Below are positions 8,562 through 18,448 of a stretch of DNA of 64,000 bases, in pieces (position 1 is the stretch's first letter; every line of letters starts with the position of its first letter). The stretch covers positions 382,854-446,853 of the forward strand of contig JAHELC010000001.1 in the NCBI GenBank assembly GCA_024644405.1, given 5' to 3'. The notes beneath the pieces were generated by a model. The model made no database searches. It worked only from the letters and a program-made list of their open reading frames with translations, and had not been told where the DNA came from. Both the position numbers and the translations under genes were made by a program. The DNA comes from Nitrospinaceae bacterium (GTDB taxonomy: Bacteria > Nitrospinota > Nitrospinia > Nitrospinales > Nitrospinaceae).

Positions 8562-8948
8562 TCACTTCTTGCGTTTGGCTTTGGCCTTTCGCGGTTTGCC
8601 GTGGTGTTCGACACTGACGGTGGTGTAGATGCCGCCGCGCACGAAAAACTCCCCCACCACCTGCATCCACCGCGGCTGGCAGGCGGCCACCAGGTCGTCC
8701 AGGATCTTGTTGATCACCGCCTCGTGGAACGCGCCCTCGTCGCGATACGACCACAAATACAGCTTGAGAGACTTCAACTCGATGCATTCGTGATCGGGCA
8801 CGTAATGGATATCGATATGGGCGAAATCCGGCTGGCCGGTGCGCGGGCACAGACAGGTGAATTCCGGGCACTCCATGTGGATCTCATAATCCCGGTCGGG
8901 ATAGGGGTTGAGGAACACTTCCAGCTCTTTAGCGGCTTGTTTTTTCAT
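8562..8948 (-). CDS. queF: NADPH-dependent 7-cyano-7-deazaguanine reductase
   Basis: QueF reduces preQ0 to preQ1, the last small-molecule step before queuosine insertion into tRNA. The 128-residue length is that of the single-domain class. [19 protein letters not shown] contains the nucleophilic cysteine and catalytic aspartate, and [20 protein letters not shown] is the QueF fingerprint. The tail is lysine-rich. It heads a minus-strand group with a radical SAM gene and selO. No other queuosine genes are in this window. Confidence 0.95.
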   Translation of the reverse strand: MKKQAAKELEVFLNPYPDRDYEIHMECPEFTCLCPRTGQPDFAHIDIHYVPDHECIELKSLKLYLWSYRDEGAFHEAVINKILDDLVAACQPRWMQVVGEFFVRGGIYTTVSVEHHGKPRKAKAKRKK

Positions 8949-9035
8949 AATTTTCGGATTTTTCCAAATTTTTGAGTTTTTTTTCAGTCCCGGCCTTGCT
9001 TTTCGGTTCTGGCGTTTTATTTATGTTAGTATCTA

Positions 9036-9062
9036 TTAGCACTTGCGGCCGAGGAGTGCTAA
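9036..9062 (+). promoter_or_regulatory. CIRCE operator (HrcA site) before groESL
   Basis: ttagcactt, nine bases, then gagtgctaa: this matches the CIRCE consensus (TTAGCACTC-N9-GAGTGCTAA) except for one base in the left arm. It lies about 150 bases upstream of groES, consistent with HrcA repression of the chaperonin operon. hrcA itself is not in the window. Confidence 0.93.
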
Positions 9063-9213
9063 TTTTCGGTACCCCCAGCGGCCAAAACCACACAACTTAT
9101 TATTTTAAAAGGGTTTATAAACTTAGCGCTGTCATTCTCGTTTTGCACCAAAACGTTTTTGAAATAGTCATTCATCAATAACAGGAAGTTTATCACTAAT
9201 TCAAGGAGTTGTT

Positions 9214-9501
9214 ATGAAGATTCGTCCTTTGCAAGACCGCATTCTGGTACAACCCATCCGCGAGAAGGAAGTTCGCAAGAGTGGCATCATCATCCCCGAT
9301 TCGGCGCAGGAGAAACCGATCGAAGGCCGGGTGAAGGCAGTAGGCGCCGGCAAGGTGGGAGAAGACGGTAAGCGCGTGAAGCTCGACGTGAAAGTCGGCG
9401 ACAAGGTGCTGTACAGCAAGTACGGCGGCACCGAGATCAAAATCGAAGGAGACGATTTCCTGCTGATGCGGGAAGACGACATCCTCGGCATTGTCGAGTA
9501 A
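9214..9501 (+). CDS. groES: Co-chaperonin GroES
   Basis: GroES is the seven-subunit lid of the GroEL folding chamber. The 95-residue protein opens [14 protein letters not shown], has the mobile-loop region around [14 protein letters not shown], and ends with DDILGIVE, all typical. A good AAGGAG site precedes ATG at 9214. It is followed after 52 bases by groEL and preceded by the CIRCE operator, so heat-shock control by HrcA is expected. Confidence 0.98.
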   Translation: MKIRPLQDRILVQPIREKEVRKSGIIIPDSAQEKPIEGRVKAVGAGKVGEDGKRVKLDVKVGDKVLYSKYGGTEIKIEGDDFLLMREDDILGIVE

Positions 9502-9553
9502 CCCACCCGAACTCAAAAAATACTATTCATCTACTATTAGGAGATTGAGATAA

Positions 9554-11209
<1,656 letters not shown>

Positions 11210-11238
11210 TTCCGCTTTCATTCAAGCGTGAAACACCG

Positions 11239-11270
11239 ACCCCCGGTCTTCGGACCGGGGGTTTTTCTTT
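11239..11270 (+). terminator. Intrinsic terminator after groEL
   Basis: cccccggtc / gaccggggg form a nine-pair stem around the tetraloop ttcg (11240-11261), followed by tttttcttt. It ends the groESL transcript. Confidence 0.93.
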
Positions 11271-11275
11271 TACAT

Positions 11276-11302
11276 TTGACTTTTGGGCGTGAACCATATA
11301 AT
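11276..11302 (+). promoter_or_regulatory. Putative sigma-70 promoter
   Basis: TTGACT (11276-11281) and a perfect TATAAT (11297-11302) are separated by 15 bases, shorter than the ideal 17. It lies just after the groEL terminator and could drive the outer-membrane protein gene at 11460 with a leader of about 150 bases. Confidence 0.45.
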
Positions 11303-11459
11303 ATCCTATAAATCAATAAGATAGATGCAGCCCGAAGACGGTTTTCGGATGGATGGCTTGCGCTGGAGAGGAGCTTCAACCACCCCGGTCCAGGGACACC
11401 CCTGCCTTTTTCATCCCCTCTAAACTTTTTTCTCCAGTTGTGGTAAATTCAGGAGCTCG

Positions 11460-12722
11460 ATGCGGCCAGGCATCGCCGTTTGCTCCACAACCGACAACCA
11501 ATTATTGATTATCAACCTCCCCTGCCGGTTTCCATTGGACTGCCTGCTTCCCACTCACCGATACCCCAGACTCCGCCGCCGATTTATTGTAATGGTGTTT
11601 TGGATTCTGCTTCCTGGGTCCCTGTTCCCGTCAAACCCGGTCAAGGCGGAATCGCCGTTGTCGCTGGTGTTCGAAAACCAGACCTATGTTTATAACCAGG
11701 AACGCGCCAAAGAAGTGGATTTGAGCCTGCAGACCGAAGGCTTCACTTTGATCGGAAACCTGTCGAAGGCATTTTTCCAATACGAAATCAAAAAAGGTTT
11801 ACGGATCGAGGCCGGGGTTCTGTGGAATTTCGAGTTTGGGGAGGACAATGTCCCCGACGAGGTGGACCCGATCATTTCCCTGCACTATGCCTTTGCCCCG
11901 GACTGGCTGTTCACCGCCGGAACGATCGACCGGAACCATCCCCTGCACGACGCGTTTTTCAACGACAACCTGCGCTATCTTGAACCCATCGAACAGGGGT
12001 TTCAAATCAAGGCCGATTCCAGACATATCCGGCAGGACTTGTGGCTGAGCTGGGAGGAACGGGAAACCGACACCCAACGCGAAAAATTTTCTGTCGGTAA
12101 TGTCACCCAATTGAAGGCGGGGGGATTCATGCTGGAGGGACAGGCTTACTGGGTACACCTGGGCGGCCAGAGAAACTCCGGTCCCGGGGTCTTTAACAAT
12201 ATCAGTCTGGGCCTGGGCGGCGGCTACACCTACCGCCCGTCAAAACCCGGCGGCAGCCTTCCCTGGCTCGATGAAGCCGGGTTTACGATTCATTACCTGC
12301 AGAACAGCGACGACCCGCCGGCATTGTCCCGGGTGGACGACGAAGGCATGGCCTACCGCGCTTTTGTGACCGTCTGGGATACGTATATTTATTATCAGCA
12401 TTGGCGGGGGGGCAGTCTCAATTTCAATTCGCCCCGCGGAGACGCCGCCATGCCGGGCGTACCACTGGCCAAGGGCGACCCCCTGTACCGCGCGCGGATT
12501 TATGATGAAGTGGGTGCGGTCAAAACCTGGGAGTTGGCGGATGAAGTGATCGCGACCGTGGATCTCCGGGGACAGTTCATGTTGGGGCGGTTTCAACCGA
12601 TCATCGCGGTGAACTTCACCTGGAGGCCGAAATTTCCATTGTTTGAGGATTATTTCAAAAACCGCACCCGCCCGACCCCCGAGCGTATTGAGCCTCCCAT
12701 CGGTCGGCCTTACGGTTTTTGA
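11460..12722 (+). CDS. Putative outer-membrane beta-barrel protein
   Basis: After an N-terminal extension of about 40 residues comes an Arg-rich stretch and a hydrophobic segment ending N-P-V-K-A-E, which looks like a signal peptide. The mature part alternates polar and aromatic residues in short strands (for example AGVLWNFEFG, LWLSWEE, YIYYQHW), as in transporter-like barrels, and ends in phenylalanine. ATG at 11460 has AGGAG six bases upstream; an ATG at 11592 would give a normal signal peptide but has no ribosome-binding site. The family is unknown. The 3' end overlaps the convergent gene at 12710 by 13 bases. Confidence 0.6.
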   Translation: MRPGIAVCSTTDNQLLIINLPCRFPLDCLLPTHRYPRLRRRFIVMVFWILLPGSLFPSNPVKAESPLSLVFENQTYVYNQERAKEVDLSLQTEGFTLIGNLSKAFFQYEIKKGLRIEAGVLWNFEFGEDNVPDEVDPIISLHYAFAPDWLFTAGTIDRNHPLHDAFFNDNLRYLEPIEQGFQIKADSRHIRQDLWLSWEERETDTQREKFSVGNVTQLKAGGFMLEGQAYWVHLGGQRNSGPGVFNNISLGLGGGYTYRPSKPGGSLPWLDEAGFTIHYLQNSDDPPALSRVDDEGMAYRAFVTVWDTYIYYQHWRGGSLNFNSPRGDAAMPGVPLAKGDPLYRARIYDEVGAVKTWELADEVIATVDLRGQFMLGRFQPIIAVNFTWRPKFPLFEDYFKNRTRPTPERIEPPIGRPYGF

Positions 12723-13435
12723 GTGAAGTCCGGTTTGCCGTCGAAGTTGCGGTCCTTTTCCAAACGAATGACCTTCCCGTTCTTATCCAGGAATTCCCAA
12801 TAGTCGGCTTTGCCGTCGTGATTGGTATCATACGCCACGCGTTCTAACTTTCCCGCAGGATTGAAGTACTGCCATTGGTCGGGCTTTTGATCGGCGTTGG
12901 TGTCGAACGCAGCTTCCGCGATGGTATCCTGACGAAACCGGTCCCAACGATCCACCTTTCCGTCATGGTCCGTGTCGTACTCCGTCCTTTCCAGGCCGCC
13001 CTGTTCGCCATAAAACTTCCAGATATTGATCCTGCCATTGTGGTTGTCGTCGATTTCGCCGCGCACCAGTTTTCCCGCCGGGCTGAAAAATTCTTTCCAA
13101 TCGATTTTACCGTCGTTGTTGGAATCCTTTTCGATGCGGTCCACCACATTCCTCGAGTAATACTGGACCTGATCGAACGTCCCGTTATGATCCGTATCAA
13201 ATTCGATGCGGTCCAGTTGCTTTTCAGACTTGAAAATTTGCACCTGATCGACAGCGCCGTTATGGTTCATATCGTACTCCACCTTGAGCACCTGACCAGA
13301 GGCGGAGACATGATGCCATTGATCGATTTTGCCGTCGAAATTGGAGTCCACTTCCATCCTGCCGGCAAACAGGAGAGAGGACCAGGCCAGGCACCCTCCC
13401 ACTACTGCAAATATCCAAAATATTTTTTTGCGCAC
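12710..13435 (-). CDS. Exported repeat protein with EF-hand-like calcium loops
   Basis: About nine tandem repeats of roughly 22 residues follow a signal peptide. Each repeat carries an acidic loop of the type D-x-N-x-D-G-x-x-D followed by an aromatic residue (DSNFDGKIDQW, DSNNDGKIDW, DTDHDGKVDRW, DTNHDGKADYW). These loops resemble those in dockerins and EF-hands, so calcium binding is probable. GTG at 13435 follows GGGAG by about five bases and puts the signal peptide at the N-terminus; an ATG 13 codons upstream is possible. It is the last gene of the minus-strand run that begins at 15631. Confidence 0.75.
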   Translation of the reverse strand: MRKKIFWIFAVVGGCLAWSSLLFAGRMEVDSNFDGKIDQWHHVSASGQVLKVEYDMNHNGAVDQVQIFKSEKQLDRIEFDTDHNGTFDQVQYYSRNVVDRIEKDSNNDGKIDWKEFFSPAGKLVRGEIDDNHNGRINIWKFYGEQGGLERTEYDTDHDGKVDRWDRFRQDTIAEAAFDTNADQKPDQWQYFNPAGKLERVAYDTNHDGKADYWEFLDKNGKVIRLEKDRNFDGKPDFTQKP

Positions 13436-13526
13436 GATCACTCCCGAAAAGAAACAATGCGCAAATTGTAGCATGACCCGCCGGAGGATGATTTACTTTT
13501 ATCGAAAGGAGATAGGGGTGGGTTGT

Positions 13527-14027
13527 TCAACTCAACTGATTGATTTTGGCTTCAATCATTTTTTCGGTGACGCCGCCGCCGAACACCTTTTCCCGCACAA
13601 TACCGTCGGGAGTAATAAAAAAAGTGACCGGCAAGTGAATCACCTTGTATTCCTGGGAGACATTCCCATACTCATCCAGCAGAATTGGAAAACTCAAGTG
13701 ATGGGCCTTAATAAATTCACCAATCTTTTCTTTGGATTCAGCCAGGTTGATCCCAATGACTTTAACTTTGGGTTTTAAAGACTCATGAGCCTTTTGGAAT
13801 TCAGGCATTTCCTTGATACAGGGAACGCACCAGGTAGACCAGAAGTTGAGGACAACGAACTGCCCTTTCAGATCGGTTAATTTGACAACCTGACCGTCGA
13901 CCGCCTCCAATTTAAAAGACGGGGCCGGCCCGCCCACCAGGGGCGGGGACGCGGCCATTCCGAATAAAAAGAGACTCAAAAACACTACGGGAGCACATCG
14001 TGATTTTACAAACGATTTAAAAGCCAT
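13527..14027 (-). CDS. TlpA/ResA-like periplasmic thioredoxin
   Basis: A signal peptide or N-terminal anchor (about 1-26) leads into a thioredoxin fold with the active site FWSTWCVPCIKEMPEF (WCVPC, about 67-71) and the cis-proline segment HLPVTFFITPDG. Proteins of this family reduce disulfides outside the cytoplasm, for example on apocytochromes or metal-binding proteins. Its ATG overlaps the end of the upstream barrel gene by 11 bases, so the two are translationally coupled. The Cys-rich loops of the barrel and the His/Cys-rich protein at 15173 are possible clients. Confidence 0.88.
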   Translation of the reverse strand: MAFKSFVKSRCAPVVFLSLFLFGMAASPPLVGGPAPSFKLEAVDGQVVKLTDLKGQFVVLNFWSTWCVPCIKEMPEFQKAHESLKPKVKVIGINLAESKEKIGEFIKAHHLSFPILLDEYGNVSQEYKVIHLPVTFFITPDGIVREKVFGGGVTEKMIEAKINQLS

Positions 14028-15018
14028 AAGATATCCCTGCCATTAATCCAAAATTAGGAACCAGATTCACATCGTTCACTCTCTGGTAGATTGGAATTTG
14101 AACATGCGTGTACAGCGATACGCTATCAGACGCCGTCAATACAACGCCCGGCGTTACATTAATGAAAGTGACTCCGGTATTCGGCACGTCCATACCCAAA
14201 AACTCATCGCGCCGGGAAATGCGGGTGTTGATCTGGGTGATCAGATTGATTTTCTCGTTTAACTGATAACTGACTCCGCCGTCAATAAAGGTGCTGTCTC
14301 CAAACTCGTAATCCAACGTGTTTTCGGTGGTGAACCGGTGCGATGCCGACGCAAAAAAACCCAGTTTGTTGGGAATCAGGGAATAACTGTAAAGCGCTGA
14401 CAGGATCGGGTCGTTCGAACCTGTGCCCGGCATGATGGTCGGCTCATTGATGTCTCCTTCCGAGTTCTTTAATTTGAAATCTCCCGAGGCAAACTTGACC
14501 CCGATACCCCCGATGAACTGGTGTTTGGTGGTATGCAACAGGGCATATTTGGCCATTAACGTGATGTCGCCAAAGCCACTGGTCCCATCCTGATTGGTGA
14601 ACTCACCGCCGGCGCAACTGCCACCGCCGCAGCCATCAATATGCTCGTGTTTCCGGTCATTCAAAAAGGGGACGCTCATGGACAGCGTGAAGCGTTCCGT
14701 CACCCCATAACTGATATCCAGTTGGGCGAGTTCGTTAATGGTTCGAAACTCCCTGTGGTGGGCCGGCTCTATCACACCCGTTTCAAATTCAACTTTGGCC
14801 ACGTCCACATTCCCGTCAAAATTACTGGAACCCTTTTTTTTGTCGGTTTGCCGGATATACCGGTAAGACAGATCCACCACGAACCGGCCCTCGTTGGCCA
14901 GTCCGGACTGGGATCCCCGGATTAAAGTACAATTGGACGAACCGCAACTGGCTTCGGCCAATGAATTGAAATTAAAAATAAAAAACATTAAAACAATAAA
15001 CAGACTCAACTTTTTCAT
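14017..15018 (-). CDS. Outer-membrane barrel protein with cysteine-rich loops
   Basis: ATG at 15018 starts a clean signal peptide (MKKLSLFIVLMFFIFNF, ending A-E-A). The 350-codon open frame begins 17 codons earlier but without a ribosome-binding site. The mature chain is made of alternating beta strands with amphipathic patterns and ends in G-I-S-Y-G-F, a typical C-terminal outer-membrane signal. Cysteines appear near the N-terminus (SCGSSNC) and in a glycine-rich loop (DGCGGGSCAGGE). The family is not recognised with confidence; a transporter-like barrel is the general guess. Confidence 0.65.
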   Translation of the reverse strand: MKKLSLFIVLMFFIFNFNSLAEASCGSSNCTLIRGSQSGLANEGRFVVDLSYRYIRQTDKKKGSSNFDGNVDVAKVEFETGVIEPAHHREFRTINELAQLDISYGVTERFTLSMSVPFLNDRKHEHIDGCGGGSCAGGEFTNQDGTSGFGDITLMAKYALLHTTKHQFIGGIGVKFASGDFKLKNSEGDINEPTIMPGTGSNDPILSALYSYSLIPNKLGFFASASHRFTTENTLDYEFGDSTFIDGGVSYQLNEKINLITQINTRISRRDEFLGMDVPNTGVTFINVTPGVVLTASDSVSLYTHVQIPIYQRVNDVNLVPNFGLMAGISYGF

Positions 15019-15172
15019 TGCTTTTTCCTTTCTCAAGACCTGGTGGAATGACTGTCGATCCTCAGGCATCCGCCACCCCTAAAAGCAAATCCGCGCCTCT
15101 GCAAAATGAGATGCAACACAAGTCGGACGGGTAACGGTTACGAACTGAGGATTGGGGTAAAAAAAGGTGGGA

Positions 15173-15631
15173 TTAGAGTGCCCGGGGTGGGCGGTCGAGA
15201 GAAAAGGTAAACGTTGAATCGTAAAAAACGGTACTGCTGAAAACATGCAGAGCGACCGGGACATCTTCTTCAACAGTTGCCACAGGAATCAGAAACCGGG
15301 GGGAATCCCCAAAGGACCGGTAAAAGGGTGCCTGGAAAGGCCCGCCGCCACATCCGTTGGACAAATAGAAGTTGTCCTTTCCCTCCGCCGGAATTTTATG
15401 GTGTGGACAGGGTAGCAGCGGGTTGTGCCCCAGCAATTCACAATGGAGACGTTTAGCCTCCGGTTTGACCCCAAATGGAGAAACGGCATGGGAGGCCTGC
15501 GGATTCCAGGGAGCCCCATCGGTAATCGCCGCAGGGTGGGCGTGCGAGTGCATCGTCCCAGCGGTGGCGGTTGACGCCAACAGGATCACCCAGCAACAGG
15601 CCATCAATACTCCGATTCGTCTGGTATTCAT
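15173..15631 (-). CDS. Exported His/Cys-containing protein of unknown function
   Basis: A signal peptide ends at about residue 24 (ASTATAG). The mature part is short, with several histidines and cysteines (MHSHAH, LHCELLGH, CPHHK, NGCGGG), suggesting metal binding or disulfides. The C-terminal 50 residues contain a hydrophobic stretch, then a strand-like end. No family is recognised. It is transcribed in the same direction as the barrel, thioredoxin and calcium-loop genes downstream, 154 bases ahead of the barrel gene, and is divergent from glgC. Confidence 0.55.
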   Translation of the reverse strand: MNTRRIGVLMACCWVILLASTATAGTMHSHAHPAAITDGAPWNPQASHAVSPFGVKPEAKRLHCELLGHNPLLPCPHHKIPAEGKDNFYLSNGCGGGPFQAPFYRSFGDSPRFLIPVATVEEDVPVALHVFSSTVFYDSTFTFSLDRPPRAL

Positions 15632-15774
15632 GCGCCCATCTTATCAATCCCGCGTATTTTTGCAAGATGTTTGTGGTTTCCGGTCATTGAACCCCCCCGG
15701 TCATTTATGAGACACTAGATCCGCAGTTCCAAACCCATAACCCCGAGAGTATCGGGCGTCCCGAACAGGAATGG

Positions 15775-17016
15775 ATGAATATACTGGGCATGATCATGGC
15801 CGGCGGCGAAGGCAGCCGCCTCTATCCTCTCACCATGGACCGCGCCAAACCGGCGGTCCCATTCGGGGGCAAGTACCGCCTGATCGACTTTGTGCTCAGC
15901 AATTTCATCAATTCCAAAATTTTTTCCATCTACGTCCTCACCCAGTTCAAATCGCAGTCGCTGACAGAGCACCTGCAGGAAGGCTGGCGGTTCAGCTCGA
16001 TCTTGCCCGACCATTTCATTTTGCCCGTCCCTGCCCAGAAGCGTACCGGTGAGAGCTGGTACCGGGGCACCGCCGACGCCATATATCAGAACATCAATCT
16101 GATTCAGGACAAGGAATATGATCTGGTCGCCATTTTCGGAGCCGATCATATTTACCGGATGGATATCCAGCAGATGGTCAATTTCCACATATCCAATGTG
16201 GCGAAGGTGACCATCGCCGCGATCCCGGTCCCCATCAAAGAAGCCCGGCATTTTGGAATCATCCAGGTCGATGCCACCGGCCGTGTCGTCGGCTTCCAGG
16301 AAAAACCGGAAAAACCGCAATCCATTCCCGGACGGCCCCACGAAGCCTTCGCTTCCATGGGTAATTATATTTTCAACGGACCGTTTTTGACCGATGTCCT
16401 GCACACCGACGCTAACAATCAGGATTCGTCACACGATTTCGGAAAAGATATCCTGCCCTCGCTCTATAAAGACCATCCGGTGTTCGCGTATGACTTTGCC
16501 CGCAACCGGGTGCCTGATATTACCCCGGAGGAAATCGGCTATTGGCGCGATGTGGGAAACATCGGCAGTTACTGGGAAGCCAACATGGATCTCAGAAACA
16601 TCAAGCCGGTATTCAATCTATACAATCTGAAATGGCCGATCAAAACTTCAAGCATCGTCCTGCCGCCCGCCAAGTTTGTATTCAACCAGGACGGGCGGCG
16701 GGGACAGGCCATCAACAGCCTGGTATCCGAGGGCAGTATCATCAGCGGCGGCATCGTGCAGGATTCCGTGGTGGGACGCAGTGTCAAGGTCGACACCGGT
16801 GCCGCTATCATCAATTCCATTCTCATGGACCGGGTCCATGTCGGCGCCAATTGCAAAATCAACATGGCCATCATCGACAAGGATGTGATCGTTCCTCCCG
16901 GCACGGAAATCGGTTATGATGCCGAGCAGGACAAAAAAAGATTCCATGTCGATGAAGAATCCAGCATTGTAGTCATCCACAAAGGTTATAAATTTCCTAA
17001 AACTTCACCTCAATGA
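15775..17016 (+). CDS. glgC: Glucose-1-phosphate adenylyltransferase
   Basis: GlgC makes ADP-glucose from glucose-1-phosphate and ATP for glycogen synthesis. The N-terminal nucleotidyltransferase has GMIMAGGEGSRLYPLT, KPAVPFGGKYRLIDF, WYRGTADAIYQN and GADHIYRMD, all standard. The C-terminal third is a left-handed beta-helix regulatory domain (SEGSIISGGIVQDSVVG onwards). Length 413 is normal. ATG at 15775 follows an AGGA site; the ATG at 15771 is out of frame. It is followed after 19 bases by a NamZ-type gene, suggesting joint transcription. Confidence 0.96.
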   Translation: MNILGMIMAGGEGSRLYPLTMDRAKPAVPFGGKYRLIDFVLSNFINSKIFSIYVLTQFKSQSLTEHLQEGWRFSSILPDHFILPVPAQKRTGESWYRGTADAIYQNINLIQDKEYDLVAIFGADHIYRMDIQQMVNFHISNVAKVTIAAIPVPIKEARHFGIIQVDATGRVVGFQEKPEKPQSIPGRPHEAFASMGNYIFNGPFLTDVLHTDANNQDSSHDFGKDILPSLYKDHPVFAYDFARNRVPDITPEEIGYWRDVGNIGSYWEANMDLRNIKPVFNLYNLKWPIKTSSIVLPPAKFVFNQDGRRGQAINSLVSEGSIISGGIVQDSVVGRSVKVDTGAAIINSILMDRVHVGANCKINMAIIDKDVIVPPGTEIGYDAEQDKKRFHVDEESSIVVIHKGYKFPKTSPQ

Positions 17017-17035
17017 ACCCCATCCCTGATCAATT

Positions 17036-18217
17036 ATGAAGAAGGTCACCCCCGGACTGGAACGGCTGTTGGCCGAACCCGGAAAATACCTTAAAGGAAA
17101 CCACATCGGCCTGGTGGTCAACCATACCAGCGTGGCGGAAGACGGCGTCCCCTCCTTCATCCATTTCCACCGGCACAAGGATTTTAATCTGGTGAAACTG
17201 TTTGCGCCGGAACACGGGCTGTACGGCGTCGATCAGGATATGGTGGACGTCGGCCATGGCAGCGAACCCGCCACCGGGGTCCCCATTGTCAGTTTGTACG
17301 GGAAGGATCACGCCTCACTCACCCCGGAGGTCGGGCGGATGAAGGATATCGATACTCTCGTGTTTGATATCCAGGACATCGGATCGCGGTATTACACCTT
17401 CATTTATACACTGGCCAATTGCATGCAGACCTGTCAGCAGGCGGGCGTGCCCCTGGTGGTGTGCGACCGGCCCAATCCGATCAACGGCGTGCAGATGGAA
17501 GGCAATCTGGTGCGGGAGGGTTGGCACTCTTTCGTCGGCCAGTACTCGCTGCCCAACCGCCACGGCATGACGGTCGGTGAACTCGCACGATGGTTCAACG
17601 ATGAAATCGGCTTCGGCTGTGACCTCACGGTGGTGCCGATGCAGGGCTGGAAGCGGGAGATGTGGTACGACCAGACGGGTCTCTTGTGGGTTTCTCCCTC
17701 CCCCAACATGCCGACGGTGGCGACGGCGGCAGTGTATCCCGGCATGTGCCTGATCGAAGGCACTCAACTGTCGGAAGGACGCGGCACCACTATGCCGTTC
17801 GAGTTGTGCGGCGCCCCGGGAATCGACGCCCATCAACTGGCGGAAGCATTGGCGGTCGAGAACCTGCCCGGCGTGCTGTTTCGGCCTCAGTATTTCAAAC
17901 CCACGTTTCAGAAATGCGCCGGCGCACTCTGCGGCGGTGTGCAGTTGCATGTGACCGACCGCAACGGTTTCAAACCTGTCCTTACGGGCATCGCCGTAAT
18001 CCGGGCCATCGCCCGCCTGTTTCCCAGGGTATTCAAATGGCGCACGGAACCCTATGAGTTTGTCAGCGACCGGCCGGCCATCGATCTCTTGTACGGCCAC
18101 CCCGAATTGCGTGAGACCCTCCTGCCTGAAAACCAGTCCCTCAAGGAAATTGAGGCGTCCTGGCAAACCGACCTGGCCAATTTTCAGGCCATCCGCAAAA
18201 ACTACCTTTCTTACTGA
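17036..18217 (+). CDS. NamZ-type (DUF1343) exo-beta-N-acetylmuramidase family protein
   Basis: The chain has the DUF1343 signature blocks FAPEHGLYG, FDIQDIGSRYYTFIYTL, VCDRPNPINGVQMEGN, WVSPSPNMPT and EGTQLSEGRGTTMPFEL. Characterised relatives release N-acetylmuramic acid from non-reducing ends of peptidoglycan fragments. At 393 residues it is full length. No signal peptide is visible, so action on recycled fragments inside the cell is more likely than on the wall. It follows glgC closely, a link that may be only transcriptional. Confidence 0.9.
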   Translation: MKKVTPGLERLLAEPGKYLKGNHIGLVVNHTSVAEDGVPSFIHFHRHKDFNLVKLFAPEHGLYGVDQDMVDVGHGSEPATGVPIVSLYGKDHASLTPEVGRMKDIDTLVFDIQDIGSRYYTFIYTLANCMQTCQQAGVPLVVCDRPNPINGVQMEGNLVREGWHSFVGQYSLPNRHGMTVGELARWFNDEIGFGCDLTVVPMQGWKREMWYDQTGLLWVSPSPNMPTVATAAVYPGMCLIEGTQLSEGRGTTMPFELCGAPGIDAHQLAEALAVENLPGVLFRPQYFKPTFQKCAGALCGGVQLHVTDRNGFKPVLTGIAVIRAIARLFPRVFKWRTEPYEFVSDRPAIDLLYGHPELRETLLPENQSLKEIEASWQTDLANFQAIRKNYLSY

Positions 18218-18367
18218 ACACCCCCTCAGCCTGAGGCGAATACCTCCAAAGTCCTTGCAAAATAATAAGTTGTAATCAGTCGTTAATAATGATACATTTG
18301 ATAACGATGTAAATTAATTATAATATCATCACCGTGTCTTGCCGAAAACCGCAGCAAAAAGTGTCAG

Positions 18368-18382
18368 GGGCATACCCGCTGC
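18368..18382 (+). promoter_or_regulatory. Possible -24/-12 (sigma-54) promoter before the chemoreceptor
   Basis: gggcatacccgctgc keeps GG and GC twelve bases apart, with GGCA and TGC cores, but the flanking T positions are off consensus. About 100 bases upstream lies the word aaaataataagtt, also present before the promoter at 21884. The evidence is modest. Confidence 0.35.
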
Positions 18383-18448
18383 CCATTTATTTGATCGACT
18401 CATGTTACGGAAAACAAAAACAGACCCTTTCAGGTTTTAGAGGATAAT

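Noticed and set aside
5946-8975. Many long open frames antisense to selO, the radical SAM gene and queF (for example 6027-7472)
   Set aside because: High GC content removes stop codons in the opposite frames; these translations are Arg/Gly/Pro-rich and lack family motifs, while the sense proteins are complete.
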